In this document: positions 1-8,677 of the stretch, in pieces
Layout of the letters: every line of letters begins with the position of its first letter
Numbering within the stretch: the first letter of the stretch is position 1
Assembly: GCF_019930045.1 (NCBI RefSeq)
Contig: NZ_JAHZQQ010000010.1
Span: forward strand, 1 to 47,969
DNA: 47,969 nucleotides
Source of the DNA: Streptococcus australis
GTDB taxonomy: Bacteria > Bacillota > Bacilli > Lactobacillales > Streptococcaceae
Direction: 5' to 3'
Notes under the pieces: model-generated
Told to the model about the DNA's origin: nothing
Databases searched by the model: none
What the model saw: only the letters and a program-made list of their open reading frames with translations
Program-made: the position numbers and the translations under genes

Positions 1-76
1 TGACACACTTGAAAGCTTATTTGATTAACACTCCGCAACTTTACTTGAGTGTTTACACAAAATTATTGACAGAATC
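1..76. mobile_element. IS256-family-like insertion sequence end (left edge)
   Basis: This segment is repeated without mismatch, in reverse complement, at 47893-47968. Read outward-in from base 76 the tip is GATTCTGTCAATAATTTTGT followed by GTAAAC. From memory this resembles the IS256 terminal repeat (GATAAAGTC...TAATTGTGTAAAA). No transposase coding is visible in 76 bases, so only one IS terminus is present and the element continues leftwards out of the window. Homology ends sharply at base 76, which is taken as the insertion point. Confidence 0.75.
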
Positions 77-94
77 ATAACTAAATTTTTAGAT
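66..94 (+). promoter_or_regulatory. Outward-facing -35 box of the IS end, possible hybrid promoter
   Basis: A perfect TTGACA lies at 66-71 inside the IS end and points into the flanking gene. At 17-bp spacing the host side offers only TTAGAT (89-94), a poor -10; GATAAT at 92-97 is better but 20 bp away. A separate TATAAT sits at 113-118. Transcription of the truncated peptidase gene and its coupled transporter from here is therefore possible but not well supported, unlike at the other end of the window. Confidence 0.3.
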
Positions 95-1300
95 AATGAA
101 ATAAAATGTTTATATAATAGTAATAGATCAATAGATATTTTTCCTAATGATTATTGGATTAGAAAAAAACAGTTTGAAAATGTGAGAGGCAAAATTTATA
201 GTCAATTTGGAAAGTTCGGACTTATTGACGCTTATAGACATTCATTAGATAATAAACATGAATTGGATTGTATATATAAAAATTTTGAAGGAGATGTAAA
301 TAAATATATAATTCCACTTTATATCCCTTTAGTTAATATAAGAAAAGAAAAATTGAATGATCAGATCATTGAATATCTGGAGGAGAATTTCGGGTTTGAT
401 TTTATTAGTGAAATATATTTTGCTTTGAAAGATAGTGTAATATATCCGGAACAATTATCATCAGTCGATTTCTTAAAACTTGAATATAATACTGCAGAAG
501 ATTATAATTTTACTAATGCGATTAATAAAATTAAAGATAGTATTAATGATGAGAATCTATCAATTTTTATAGATTCTTATTTAAAATGTGGCTATATTGA
601 TTATTTGCCAAGGGAAAACAAAACTTATAAAAATGTTACGGTATATAATCCGTATAATAAAACTTCAAAAATAATTATGTCATTTAGAAATAAAATCAAT
701 GATGTGCCTGTTTTAGCTCATGAATTAGTCCATGCTTATTTTTTTGAATTATTAAAAGATAGATTGTCTCCAAAAAACTTTTTTAAAATACAAAAAGATT
801 TTTGGGAGGTTTTGGCTAAAGTAGGTGAATTACTCGTATTACAGTCAATGAAGCAGATAAATTATTTTTATCGTAGATCACACTATCAATTAAATTTTTG
901 TTTCTTAGATTATAAAATAATAACAAGCGAGGAAAAATCAATACAATTTGACGATATCCTTCATTTAAAAGATGAGATTACATCTTTCCAAGGTTTAGAT
1001 CCTAAAAAATTGATTTACACAAATTTAAACTTTATAAATTATGAATTGTTGTATAGTGATAAAATGTCTAGTTATCAAGAAGTTTATGCGGATATTTTAG
1101 CAATTGCAATTTTTAATTTACTTCAATCCAATCATATCAAGTGGGATGATCTAATAGAGGTAATAAAAAATTTGAGATGTTTTACACTTACTGAATTAAC
1201 ATTGACTTTAAAACTAGATACTAAAAAGCTAATTGAAACTTATACTGAAAAAATCTCTCATTTTTTGTCTCATAACTTATTGGAGGGGTATTGTAAATGA
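77..1300 (+). pseudogene. M3-like zinc metallopeptidase, 5' end removed by the IS
   Basis: The frame is open from the IS junction at base 77 to the TGA at 1300, and the residues before the first possible start (GTG at 182) look as coding as the rest. The N-terminus has therefore probably been cut off by the insertion. Numbered from the GTG, a zinc-binding HELVH lies at residues 180-184 and a candidate third ligand is Glu209 in FWEV. The spacing, and the preceding G-Y-x-D-x-x-x-R and D-V-x-x-L-A-H-E-L pattern, match M3 oligoendopeptidases, which normally read HExGH; here Gly is Val. The DNA is visibly AT-richer than the core genes from 2686 on. The gene overlaps the following MFS gene by ATGA. 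The substrate is unknown; maturation or clearance of a peptide is one possibility. Confidence 0.6.
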
Positions 1301-2535
1301 AAGTTTTTTTAAGAAATATTTTTTTTAGGAATCTGGTCTTGTCTAGTTTCTTCGATGATTTAGGATCAACTATTTATAATCTTGTTTTTGTAGTTTTTGC
1401 AGCAAGTATGGCGAATAGTAAATTGGCAGTTGGTATAGCAAGTTTTATACAATATATTCCAACGATTTGTGCTCTTTTTATTGCAATGCAGGCTGACAAA
1501 ACAAAGAATAAGAAATTGTGGTTGCTATTATTAGGATATATACAAGCAGTATTATTTATTATGGTTGCGTTCTTATCGAAAGAAAATTCATGGCTAGTTT
1601 TCTCGATTGTATGTTTCATTAACATCCTATCAGATTGTATTGCAGAGTACAGAAGAGGCCTAGTATTACCTATGTTTCAGTCACACATTCCCGAAGAAGA
1701 CCTGATGGAAGCGTACTCTTTTGATCAAGTAATTAGTCAAATAACTTTGATTTCTGGTCAAACTTTGGGAGTTTGGTTACTAACGATTTCTCATAATAAT
1801 TTCTTCTTTTTAGCTACGATAAATGCTATAAGTTTCTTATTATCATCGATGGTATTGCTTAAAATCCAAAGACAATTGACACATCCAGAAGTTAATTATT
1901 CACCAGAAAATGGGTTTATCTCACAACTTAAGAACCTTTACAAAAATAGTAAAAGTATATTTAAATATCAAGAGAAAGTACGTTTTGGTCTAATGATTTT
2001 TTCAATTTTAGGATTAAATTCGCTAGGCAGTGCTATTTTAATAATGTACAATCTGAAATTTACAGAAATAACTCCTTTTGGTTTATCTTTTGCTCAGTCG
2101 GTGTTTTTACTTCAAACAATATTATTTGTTTCAGCCCTAATTGGTGGAATGACCCCTAATGATTATTTTTCTAAACTTTCACTTATTAAAATACTTCAAA
2201 TAGATAGTGGATTATTAATTTTAATAGGAATATGTGGTTGGATAAATGGTTTGGAAATTATTTCCTTTAGTGTGTTGGCATTCATGATGTATCTTAGTAG
2301 TAAGGTAAATCCCAAATTAAATAGCCTTTTAATGGCAAAACTTCCACCAGATATTCTTGCACAAACTAGTAGTTTTTTTAAGGTTATATCAGTATTATCA
2401 ATGCCAATAGCAACTATTTTATTTACAAGTTTATCTATGTGGAACTCTCAGTTTGCCTGGGGTGTATTCTTATTATTATCTATTGTGGTATTTGTGCTTT
2501 CCTTATTTTCTAATAAATCGGTTACTAGTGATTAA
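1297..2535 (+). CDS. MFS transporter, coupled to the M3-like peptidase
   Basis: This 412-residue protein is almost entirely hydrophobic, with about 12 predicted membrane segments and a charged central loop (about residues 190-225), the usual two-halves MFS layout. A short D-K-T-K-N-K-K loop follows the second or third helix where MFS proteins carry their loop 2-3 motif. The start is the ATG of an ATGA overlap with the upstream peptidase gene; GGAGGGG at 1282-1288 is 8 bases ahead, so translation should be coupled. It shares the AT-rich composition of that gene, suggesting both arrived together. Export of a peptide or drug is inferred from MFS membership and context only; the substrate is unknown. 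Confidence 0.75.
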   Translation: MKVFLRNIFFRNLVLSSFFDDLGSTIYNLVFVVFAASMANSKLAVGIASFIQYIPTICALFIAMQADKTKNKKLWLLLLGYIQAVLFIMVAFLSKENSWLVFSIVCFINILSDCIAEYRRGLVLPMFQSHIPEEDLMEAYSFDQVISQITLISGQTLGVWLLTISHNNFFFLATINAISFLLSSMVLLKIQRQLTHPEVNYSPENGFISQLKNLYKNSKSIFKYQEKVRFGLMIFSILGLNSLGSAILIMYNLKFTEITPFGLSFAQSVFLLQTILFVSALIGGMTPNDYFSKLSLIKILQIDSGLLILIGICGWINGLEIISFSVLAFMMYLSSKVNPKLNSLLMAKLPPDILAQTSSFFKVISVLSMPIATILFTSLSMWNSQFAWGVFLLLSIVVFVLSLFSNKSVTSD

Positions 2536-2617
2536 GATTAGTTTACAAGATTTAAATGTTGCATAAAAAGGTACGTGTGTTTGATTTTTCTAAATTTTGA
2601 AAACAAGAGAAAACAGC

Positions 2618-2655
2618 TGAAAGCGTTTGAAATCATTCTTAAAATCAAGTATAAT
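2618..2655 (+). promoter_or_regulatory. Promoter of the CBS-ACT gene with overlapping cre-like site
   Basis: TTGAAA (2627-2632), a 17-bp spacer and TATAAT (2650-2655) form a strong sigma-A promoter just inside the core-type DNA. TGAAAGCGTTTGAA (2618-2631) matches the cre consensus TGNAANCGNTNNCA at 13 of 14 positions and overlaps the -35 box, so CcpA repression is possible. The cre call is weaker than those at 37470 and 41690. Confidence 0.6.
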
Positions 2656-2685
2656 AAAACTAATAAAAGCATAGGAGAACTTGTT

Positions 2686-3342
2686 ATGGCTGTTAAAGAT
2701 TTTATGACACGTAAAGTGGTTTACATTAGTCCAGATACTACAATTGCCCATGCGGCAGATTTGATGCGCGAACAAGGTTTGCACCGTTTGCCAGTCATTG
2801 AAAATGATAAATTGGTTGGTTTAGTGACAGAAGGTACGATTGCAGAAGCAAGCCCATCTAAAGCAACAAGCTTGTCTATTTTCGAGATGAACTATCTGTT
2901 GAACAAGACCAAGGTCAAAGATGTCATGCTTCGTGATGTCATTACTGTCTCTAAATTTGCCAGCCTCGAAGATGCGACCTATCTCATGTATAAGAACAAG
3001 GTGGGAATTCTTCCGGTTGTAGACAATGACCAAGTATCCGGTGTCATCACAGACCGTGATATTTTCCGTGCCTTCCTCGAAGTATCCGGTTATGGAGAAG
3101 AAGGAGTTCGTGTTCGCTTTGTGACAGAAGATAAGGTTGGTGTTCTAGAACAAATCATTCATTTGATTGTAGAAGAAGGATACAATATCGCCAATACAGT
3201 CAATATCCCAACCAAAGATGATCATGTCGTTATCGAAGTTCAGATTGATGGCATTACCGATACGGAAGTTATCAAGAAGAAATTTGAAGAAAATGGTATT
3301 CGTGTGGATGAAATTAGTCGCACATCTGCAAAAGCCTTTTAA
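2686..3342 (+). CDS. CBS-pair and ACT domain protein (AcuB-like)
   Basis: The 218-residue protein has two CBS motifs (roughly residues 1-60 and 75-135) followed by a C-terminal ACT-like domain (about 140-210), the architecture called AcuB-like. CBS pairs bind adenine nucleotides and ACT domains bind amino acids or related ligands, so a sensory role is likely; the regulated target is unknown. The ATG at 2686 is preceded by AGGAGA at good spacing and lies 31 bases after the -10, so earlier in-frame starts, which fall upstream of the promoter, are rejected. It ends in a terminator shared with the convergent YitT gene. Confidence 0.85.
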   Translation: MAVKDFMTRKVVYISPDTTIAHAADLMREQGLHRLPVIENDKLVGLVTEGTIAEASPSKATSLSIFEMNYLLNKTKVKDVMLRDVITVSKFASLEDATYLMYKNKVGILPVVDNDQVSGVITDRDIFRAFLEVSGYGEEGVRVRFVTEDKVGVLEQIIHLIVEEGYNIANTVNIPTKDDHVVIEVQIDGITDTEVIKKKFEENGIRVDEISRTSAKAF

Positions 3343-3348
3343 ATAAAG

Positions 3349-3377
3349 AAAGAGCCTGAGATATTCTCAGGCTCTTT
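3349..3377. terminator. Bidirectional intrinsic terminator
   Basis: Perfect 12-bp arms AAAGAGCCTGAG and CTCAGGCTCTTT around an ATATT loop, with A-rich and T-rich flanks, lie between convergent genes ending at 3342 and 3381. Confidence 0.9.
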
Positions 3378-3380
3378 GTT

Positions 3381-4268
3381 TTAGCGAGCAATGGGTTGCT
3401 TGTTGGTATCCAAGGTAAATCCTTCTCCTAGGATTTCGTGGGCTTCTGTAATGGTAATGAAGGCAAATGGATCGATCTTATTGATGATATCTTTCATTTG
3501 TTTCATTTCATTCCGTGAGACCACGCAGTAGACAATCTTCATTTCTTGTTGGCTATAATAGCCCATGCCGTTTACGAAGGTGACTCCTCGGCCCAAATCA
3601 GTCGTGATTTGTTTGGCAATTTCATCTGGTTTAGATGTAACCACGAGGAATCCTTTTCCTGCAAAACCTCCTTCACCGACGATATCAATGACGACGGTGT
3701 CAATCAGGATAAAGAGGAGGGTGTAGGCTGCAATTCGGAAGTCCTTGAAGACGATCAAAACAGTTGTCAAGACGATGGCATCCACAATTAACATGAGGCG
3801 TCCCATGGAAAGCGTCGTGTACTTGTTAAAGATACGCGCGACAATATCGGTTCCACCTGTTGTTCCTCCAGCGTTGAAGATAATCCCCAGTCCAGTTCCA
3901 AGGATAACCCCTGATCCGATACAGGCCAGAAGGATATCTCCGTCAAGAGCCGTAAAGACTGCAGTTTGAAGATGATGACTTCCAGGGATCAGCTCGAAGA
4001 TGGCCATCCAAATAGAGACCGAAAAAGTTCCAATCAAACTGAGATAGAGGGATCGGAGCCCCAGTAATTTCCAGGCTAGGAAAAAGAGGGGAATATTGAT
4101 GGCCAAGTTCATGACCGAAACGGGAATTTTAAAGAGGTAGTAGGTAATCAGGGTAATCCCTGTAGCTCCTCCCTCATAAAAGTGAAATGGAATGACTAAA
4201 AAGAAGATTCCAAAAGAAAAAATGCCAGCCCCCAAAATAATGGCCAGAATATTTTTTGCCTTAAACAT
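3381..4268 (-). CDS. YitT-family membrane protein (DUF2179)
   Basis: The protein has about five to six N-terminal membrane helices with glycine-rich stretches (G-G-A-T-G, G-G-T-T-G-G-T-D) typical of the YitT family, then a soluble C-terminal domain of about 80 residues matching DUF2179. Molecular function is not established in the family. Two starts are possible, 4286 and 4268. The sequence AGGAGA at 4275-4280 lies between them and is a well-spaced Shine-Dalgarno (6 nt) for the second, so 4268 is chosen, giving 295 residues. It is transcribed divergently from tmk. Confidence 0.85.
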   Translation of the reverse strand: MFKAKNILAIILGAGIFSFGIFFLVIPFHFYEGGATGITLITYYLFKIPVSVMNLAINIPLFFLAWKLLGLRSLYLSLIGTFSVSIWMAIFELIPGSHHLQTAVFTALDGDILLACIGSGVILGTGLGIIFNAGGTTGGTDIVARIFNKYTTLSMGRLMLIVDAIVLTTVLIVFKDFRIAAYTLLFILIDTVVIDIVGEGGFAGKGFLVVTSKPDEIAKQITTDLGRGVTFVNGMGYYSQQEMKIVYCVVSRNEMKQMKDIINKIDPFAFITITEAHEILGEGFTLDTNKQPIAR

Positions 4269-4440
4269 GCTCGTTCTCCTATTCATTTTTCACCATACAT
4301 TTTACCAAAAAAAATGAAAAATAGGAAATAATTTTCATCAATTTTCACGAATTCGGACAGGATTTTTACCCCTATTTTTGGTAAAATAAAAAGAAGTGAT
4401 GCATGCTAGAGAAATGAGTATAGAAAGTTAAGATAAGAGA

Positions 4441-5079
4441 ATGAAACAGGGAACATTAATTTCAATTGAAGGCCCAGAAGGTGCAGGGAAATCCTCCGTT
4501 TTAGAAGCCTTGCTACCACGCTTGGAAAAGGCAGGGATTGCCTATATTACCACGCGGGAGCCAGGGGGCGTCGAAATAGCAGAAAAAATACGCGAGGTCA
4601 TTCTAGATCCATCCCATACGGAAATGGATCCCAAGACAGAATTGCTTCTTTATATCGCCAGTCGTCGCCAACACTTGGCAGAACGTGTCCTTCCAGCTTT
4701 GAAAGCAGGGAAGCTAGTTATCATGGATCGTTTTATCGACAGTTCGGTAGCATACCAAGGCTTTGGGCGTGGATTAGCAGTAGCAGATATTGAATGGTTG
4801 AACCAATTTGCGACTGATGGTCTGAAACCCAATCGGACCTTCTACTTTGACATTGATGTAGAAGAAGGGTTGGCGAGAATTGCTAAGAGTGCTAGCCGTG
4901 AAGTCAATCGCTTGGATCTAGAAGGACTCAGTCTCCATCAGAAAGTCCGTCAAGGCTATCTGGCTATCCTCGAAAAAGAACCACAACGTGTGGTGAAAAT
5001 TGATGCCAGTCAACCTTTTGACCAGGTGGTCGAAGATACTTGGCTATTATTGAAAGAAATCTTGGAGATCAGTGAATGA
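4441..5079 (+). CDS. tmk: Thymidylate kinase
   Basis: Phosphorylates dTMP to dTDP for DNA precursor synthesis in the cytoplasm. The 212-residue protein is full length. It shows the P-loop GPEGAGKSS near residue 11, the TREPGG motif near 38, a [12 protein letters not shown] nucleotide-binding stretch near 95 and a LID region around 150 with S-R-E-V-N-R-L. Its stop overlaps the holB start by ATGA, so the two replication-related genes are translationally coupled. A TAAAAT -10-like element is seen at about 4381. Confidence 0.97.
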   Translation: MKQGTLISIEGPEGAGKSSVLEALLPRLEKAGIAYITTREPGGVEIAEKIREVILDPSHTEMDPKTELLLYIASRRQHLAERVLPALKAGKLVIMDRFIDSSVAYQGFGRGLAVADIEWLNQFATDGLKPNRTFYFDIDVEEGLARIAKSASREVNRLDLEGLSLHQKVRQGYLAILEKEPQRVVKIDASQPFDQVVEDTWLLLKEILEISE

Positions 5080-5975
5080 AGTTAGAACAAGTGCAAAAAC
5101 TTCAACCTCAGTTAGTCGATCGCTTCCAAGCTATTTTAGAACAAGACCGCTTGAGCCACGCCTATCTCTTTACAGGAGATTTTGGCAGTTTTGAGATGGC
5201 CCAGCTCTTGTCCCAAAGTCTCTTTTGTACGGACAAGAAGGGTGTTTGGCCCTGTGGGACTTGTCGGGCTTGTCGCTTGATTGAAGAGGATGAATTCTCA
5301 GATGTAACGGTTGTCCGACCGGTCAATCAAATCATCAAAACGGATCGGATCCGGGATTTGATCCAGCATTTTTCTCAGTCAGGCTACGAAGGATCCAAGC
5401 AAGTCTTTATCATCTGCGATGCAGACCGGATGCATGTCAATGCGGCCAATTCCCTCCTCAAGGTCATTGAAGAACCTCAGAGTGAAGTTCATATTTTTCT
5501 GCTGACAGCAGATGAGCAGCTGGTTCTCCCGACCATAAAAAGTCGGGCGCAGCAGGTCCATTTTCCAAAAAACCAAGATTTCCTAAAAGAGTATCTCCTT
5601 CAGGAAGGTCTCTTGCTTCAACAAGCAGATTTGTTAGCCAACTTTAGTCAAGGTTTCCAAGAGGCTCAAATTCTCGCTCAGAATACCTCCTTTTTCGATC
5701 TGACGAGGGAGTGTGAGCGTTTCGTTGCAGCTTGTCTAAAAGCAGATCCGCATATCTACTTACTGGTCTCTCGCTTGGTTCAAGAGACGGATGATAAAGA
5801 AAAGCAGGCTCAAGCCTTTCGCTTGTTGGAATTGCTCTTTGCACGCTCCATCGGTCAGTCCTTAGGAAGAGACTATCTAGAAAAATTGGTCTTGGCCAAA
5901 CAGATGTGGGAACGGAATGTGAGTTTTCAAAATGCTCTCGAGTATATGGTCCTACAGTTGAAAAATAGAAGGTAA
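5076..5975 (+). CDS. holB: DNA polymerase III subunit delta'
   Basis: Clamp-loader subunit that opens and loads the beta sliding clamp. This 299-residue protein has the AAA+ N-terminal fold with four cysteines of the zinc module (C-T near residue 49, then CGTC and RAC near 62-68) and the sensor region [13 protein letters not shown] near 125. The P-loop is degenerate ([10 protein letters not shown] in place of G-x-x-G-x-G-K), as expected for delta', which does not hydrolyse ATP. It lies between tmk and yabA in the conserved Firmicute order. Confidence 0.95.
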   Translation: MKLEQVQKLQPQLVDRFQAILEQDRLSHAYLFTGDFGSFEMAQLLSQSLFCTDKKGVWPCGTCRACRLIEEDEFSDVTVVRPVNQIIKTDRIRDLIQHFSQSGYEGSKQVFIICDADRMHVNAANSLLKVIEEPQSEVHIFLLTADEQLVLPTIKSRAQQVHFPKNQDFLKEYLLQEGLLLQQADLLANFSQGFQEAQILAQNTSFFDLTRECERFVAACLKADPHIYLLVSRLVQETDDKEKQAQAFRLLELLFARSIGQSLGRDYLEKLVLAKQMWERNVSFQNALEYMVLQLKNRR

Positions 5976-5979
5976 AGAG

Positions 5980-6300
5980 ATGAATAAAAAAGAATTATTT
6001 GATGCTTTGGATGGCTTCTCCCAGGAATTGCTGGTTACATTAGCAGAGGTTGAAGCCATTAAGAAAAATCTCAAACTCATTGTCGAGGAAAATACAGCTC
6101 TGCGTCTTGAAAATGATAAATTAAGAGAGCGCTTAGGAGAAGTGGAGAAAACCAGCTCCCCTAAATTCCATCGCAATGGTCGTGAAAATTTACAAAGAAT
6201 TTACAATGATGGATTTCATGTTTGTACAGACTCCTATGGTCAACGTCGTGAAAATGATGAAGAGTGTATTTTCTGTGATGAATTGTTATTTAGGGAGTAA
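5980..6300 (+). CDS. yabA: Replication initiation-control protein YabA
   Basis: YabA binds DnaA and the DnaN clamp and restrains re-initiation. The 106-residue protein has an N-terminal leucine-zipper-like helix (about residues 5-55, heptads of L/I) for tetramerisation and a C-terminal zinc module seen as H-V-C near residue 80 and CIFC near 97-100. It follows holB by 4 bases and precedes rsmI by 2, the usual order, and is probably co-transcribed from the tmk promoter. Confidence 0.95.
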   Translation: MNKKELFDALDGFSQELLVTLAEVEAIKKNLKLIVEENTALRLENDKLRERLGEVEKTSSPKFHRNGRENLQRIYNDGFHVCTDSYGQRRENDEECIFCDELLFRE

Positions 6301-6302
6301 AT

Positions 6303-7166
6303 ATGCAGATTCAACGAAGTTTTAAAGGGGATAAAGCGACAGGGACTCTATTTTTAGTGCCAACCCCAATTGGCAATCGGGATGACATGAGCTACCGCAT
6401 GATCCAAACTCTAAAAGAGGTGGATCTGATAGCAGCAGAAGATACACGCAATACAGGACTCTTGCTCAAGCATTTTGAGATTGCGACACCACAAACTAGC
6501 TTCCATGAGCACAATGCCATGGAGAAAATCCCTGATTTGCTAGCTCATTTAGAGTCTGGAAAGGACCTGGCCCAGGTATCGGATGCAGGACTGCCCAGTA
6601 TTTCGGATCCAGGTCACGACCTGGTCAAGGCGGCTATTGAACGAGAAATCCCTGTTGTGGCAGTTCCTGGCCCGAGCGCCGGCATTACCGGCCTAATTGC
6701 CAGTGGCTTGGCACCCCAGCCCCATATCTTTTATGGCTTTCTTCCACGCAAGGAAGGGCAGCAAAAGGCCTTTTTCCAGGAAAAGCTAGCCTATCCTGAG
6801 ACTCAGATCTTTTATGAGTCTCCGCACCGAGTTCGTGCGACCCTTGAAAATATGCTGGCAGTATATGGAGACCGTCCAGTTGTGCTGGTCCGAGAACTGA
6901 CCAAGATCTATGAAGAATACACGCGAGGGACCATCGCAGAGTTAGTGGACTATCTGGAGGAAAATCCCCTTAAAGGAGAGTGCCTTCTGATTGTAGAGGG
7001 AGCCAGTGAACAGGAGCTAGATCTAGAAGAAGTGGATCTGATCCAAGAGATTGATCTTCTGGTCCAGTCTGGCATGAAAAAGAACCAGGCAATCAAACAG
7101 GTTGCCAAACAATTCGGGCAGCAAAAGAGTGATCTCTATGCCCGATACCACCAAGAGGAAGAATAA
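6303..7166 (+). CDS. rsmI: 16S rRNA 2'-O-ribose methyltransferase RsmI (C1402)
   Basis: Methylates the 2'-OH of C1402 in 16S rRNA using S-adenosylmethionine. The 287-residue protein shows the SAM-dependent tetrapyrrole-methylase fold, with L-V-P-T-P-I-G-N near residue 20, A-A-E-D-T-R-N-T near 45, VSDAGLPSISDPG near 95 and VPGPSA near 122, all family signatures. It starts 2 bases after yabA. The next gene begins 10 bases after its stop with its own AAGGAG. Confidence 0.96.
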   Translation: MQIQRSFKGDKATGTLFLVPTPIGNRDDMSYRMIQTLKEVDLIAAEDTRNTGLLLKHFEIATPQTSFHEHNAMEKIPDLLAHLESGKDLAQVSDAGLPSISDPGHDLVKAAIEREIPVVAVPGPSAGITGLIASGLAPQPHIFYGFLPRKEGQQKAFFQEKLAYPETQIFYESPHRVRATLENMLAVYGDRPVVLVRELTKIYEEYTRGTIAELVDYLEENPLKGECLLIVEGASEQELDLEEVDLIQEIDLLVQSGMKKNQAIKQVAKQFGQQKSDLYARYHQEEE

Positions 7167-7176
7167 GGAGAGTCTG

Positions 7177-7749
7177 ATGGAAATTAGAATGGCCTATCCC
7201 AATGAAATCAATCGGATTATGGAAATCATTCAAGATGGCAAGGACAGCTTAGCTGCAGCTGGAGTGGACCAATGGCAGGATGGTTATCCGGATCAAGAAA
7301 TCATTTTTGAGGATATCCTAGAAAGCCGTGGTTATGTAGCTGTAGAGAATCAAGAAGTCGTAGCTTATGCCGCTCTCTACAAGGGAAATGAAGCAGCTTA
7401 TAATGACATTTATGACGGAAAATGGGAACATGATAACTATCTCTATATCAGTTTTCACCGGATCGCTGTTGCCAAAGAAGCTGCTGGACGAGGCGTAGCC
7501 CAAACCTTCCTTCAAGGCTTGATCGAAGGAGAAAAGGGCCCAGATTTCCGCTGTGATACCCATCCTGACAACAAGGTTATGCAACATCTTTTAGAGAAGT
7601 TAGGCTTCCATTACTGTGGAAAAGTGCCAATTGATGGGGTTCGTCTCGCTTATCAGAAGATCAAACGAAAGGCAGAAACCAGCCTCTTCCAAGTGATTAG
7701 CGAAGATGATCGTTGGGACTACCGTGCAGAACAGTCTCAAAATGACTAG
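7177..7749 (+). CDS. GNAT-family N-acetyltransferase
   Basis: This 190-residue protein has the GNAT core: the R-I-A-V-A strand and A-A-G-R-G-V-A-Q acetyl-CoA pyrophosphate loop near residues 96-112, followed by H-P-D-N-K-V-M and L-E-K-L-G-F, typical of the last motif. Substrate is unknown. The ATG at 7177 is chosen because AAGGAG (7165-7170) stands 6 bases ahead; a longer in-frame extension would run back into rsmI. The stop overlaps ogt by 8 bases. Confidence 0.85.
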   Translation: MEIRMAYPNEINRIMEIIQDGKDSLAAAGVDQWQDGYPDQEIIFEDILESRGYVAVENQEVVAYAALYKGNEAAYNDIYDGKWEHDNYLYISFHRIAVAKEAAGRGVAQTFLQGLIEGEKGPDFRCDTHPDNKVMQHLLEKLGFHYCGKVPIDGVRLAYQKIKRKAETSLFQVISEDDRWDYRAEQSQND

Positions 7750-8230
7750 GTTCTATCGGCAACTCTATCAGAGTCCCTTGGGACCTCTATCTATTGTGGT
7801 GGATGAGGAAAGCCTAGTTGGGATCTGGTTTTGTGACCAAGCCAATTGTGAGCAGGGGCTTGAGAATATCGAAGCAGCTTGTCAGCCACTTCATGAGGCT
7901 GTCTTTGAATGGCTGGATCAGTACTTTTTAGGGGAAAATCCTTCCATGCCCTTTCCCCTGTCTCCTCAAGGGACAGACTTTCAACAAAGAGTTTGGGCCT
8001 ATCTAGCTCAGATTCCCTATGGGGAAAGTCAGACTTATGGAGAGATTGCCCGGGCCTTGTCTTGTGGATCGGCCCAAGCCATCGGTCAAGCAGTAGGTCG
8101 GAATCCCTTGATCCTCCTCATCCCTTGTCACCGGGTGCTGGGGACGGAGAAAAAGTTGACAGGCTATGCTGCTGGCCTAGATCGCAAGCGTTGGCTGTTG
8201 CAACATGAGGCCATATCTTGGAAAGAATAA
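7742..8230 (+). CDS. ogt: Methylated-DNA-protein-cysteine methyltransferase
   Basis: Repairs O6-alkylguanine by transferring the alkyl group to its own cysteine, a suicide reaction. The 162-residue protein carries the active-site motif PCHRV with Cys129, preceded by the helix-turn-helix region Y-G-E-I-A-R-A-L and A-I-G-Q-A-V-G-R-N-P, and followed by the family G-Y-A-G/A-G-L-x-R-K pattern. The ATG at 7742 (MTRFYRQLYQSPLG) is preferred to an earlier in-frame start at 7706 that would extend far into the GNAT gene. It is read in the tmk to ArsC-like cluster. Confidence 0.93.
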   Translation: MTRFYRQLYQSPLGPLSIVVDEESLVGIWFCDQANCEQGLENIEAACQPLHEAVFEWLDQYFLGENPSMPFPLSPQGTDFQQRVWAYLAQIPYGESQTYGEIARALSCGSAQAIGQAVGRNPLILLIPCHRVLGTEKKLTGYAAGLDRKRWLLQHEAISWKE

Positions 8231-8239
8231 GGAGAAAAA

Positions 8240-8593
8240 ATGTTATCATTTATTGAATACCCAAAATGTTCAACCTGCCGCAAGGCGAAATCGGAATTAA
8301 CGAGCTTAGGCTATGAGTTTGATAGCAAAGATATCGTGGTAGACACACCAACTAGTGAGCAACTACAAACTTGGATCAAGGAGTCTTCCCTACCAATCAA
8401 ATCCTTTTTTAACACCAGTGGGATGAAGTATCGGGAGTTGGGCTTGAAAGACAAGGTGGATCAGCTTTCGGTAGAAGAAGCGGCAGACCTTTTAGCTAGC
8501 GATGGCATGCTGATCAAACGCCCTCTCTTAGTGAAGGATGGAAAAGTTGTTCAAGTGGGCTACCGGAAGCCATATGCGGACTTAGGTTTGTAA
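8240..8593 (+). CDS. ArsC/Spx/MgsR-family thioredoxin-fold protein
   Basis: This 117-residue protein has the thioredoxin-fold CSTC motif (Cys10, Cys13) at the end of the first strand and the conserved KRPLL segment near residue 94, as in Spx and arsenate reductase relatives. It is more like the uncharacterised YffB/ArsC group than the RNA-polymerase-binding Spx proper, but this cannot be settled by eye. It starts 9 bases after ogt with AAGGAG ahead, and ends at a terminator. Confidence 0.8.
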   Translation: MLSFIEYPKCSTCRKAKSELTSLGYEFDSKDIVVDTPTSEQLQTWIKESSLPIKSFFNTSGMKYRELGLKDKVDQLSVEEAADLLASDGMLIKRPLLVKDGKVVQVGYRKPYADLGL

Positions 8594-8596
8594 GAA

Positions 8597-8619
8597 AAAA
8601 GGGAGTTGGACTCCCTTTT
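8597..8619 (+). terminator. Intrinsic terminator after the ArsC-like gene
   Basis: Arms AAAAGGGAGT and ACTCCCTTTT around a TGG loop, ending in a T run. It closes the tmk to ArsC-like gene cluster and directly abuts the promoter of the ABC-F gene. Confidence 0.88.
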
Positions 8620-8644
8620 GATTCTGTCTTGAAGATGATATAAT
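8616..8644 (+). promoter_or_regulatory. Promoter of the ABC-F gene
   Basis: TATAAT at 8639-8644 with TTTTGA at 8616-8621 (17-bp spacer). The -35 box lies in the T-tract of the preceding terminator, a compact terminator-promoter arrangement. Confidence 0.6.
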
Positions 8645-8677
8645 CATACGAGTGAAATCAATGAAAGAGAGTCAATC

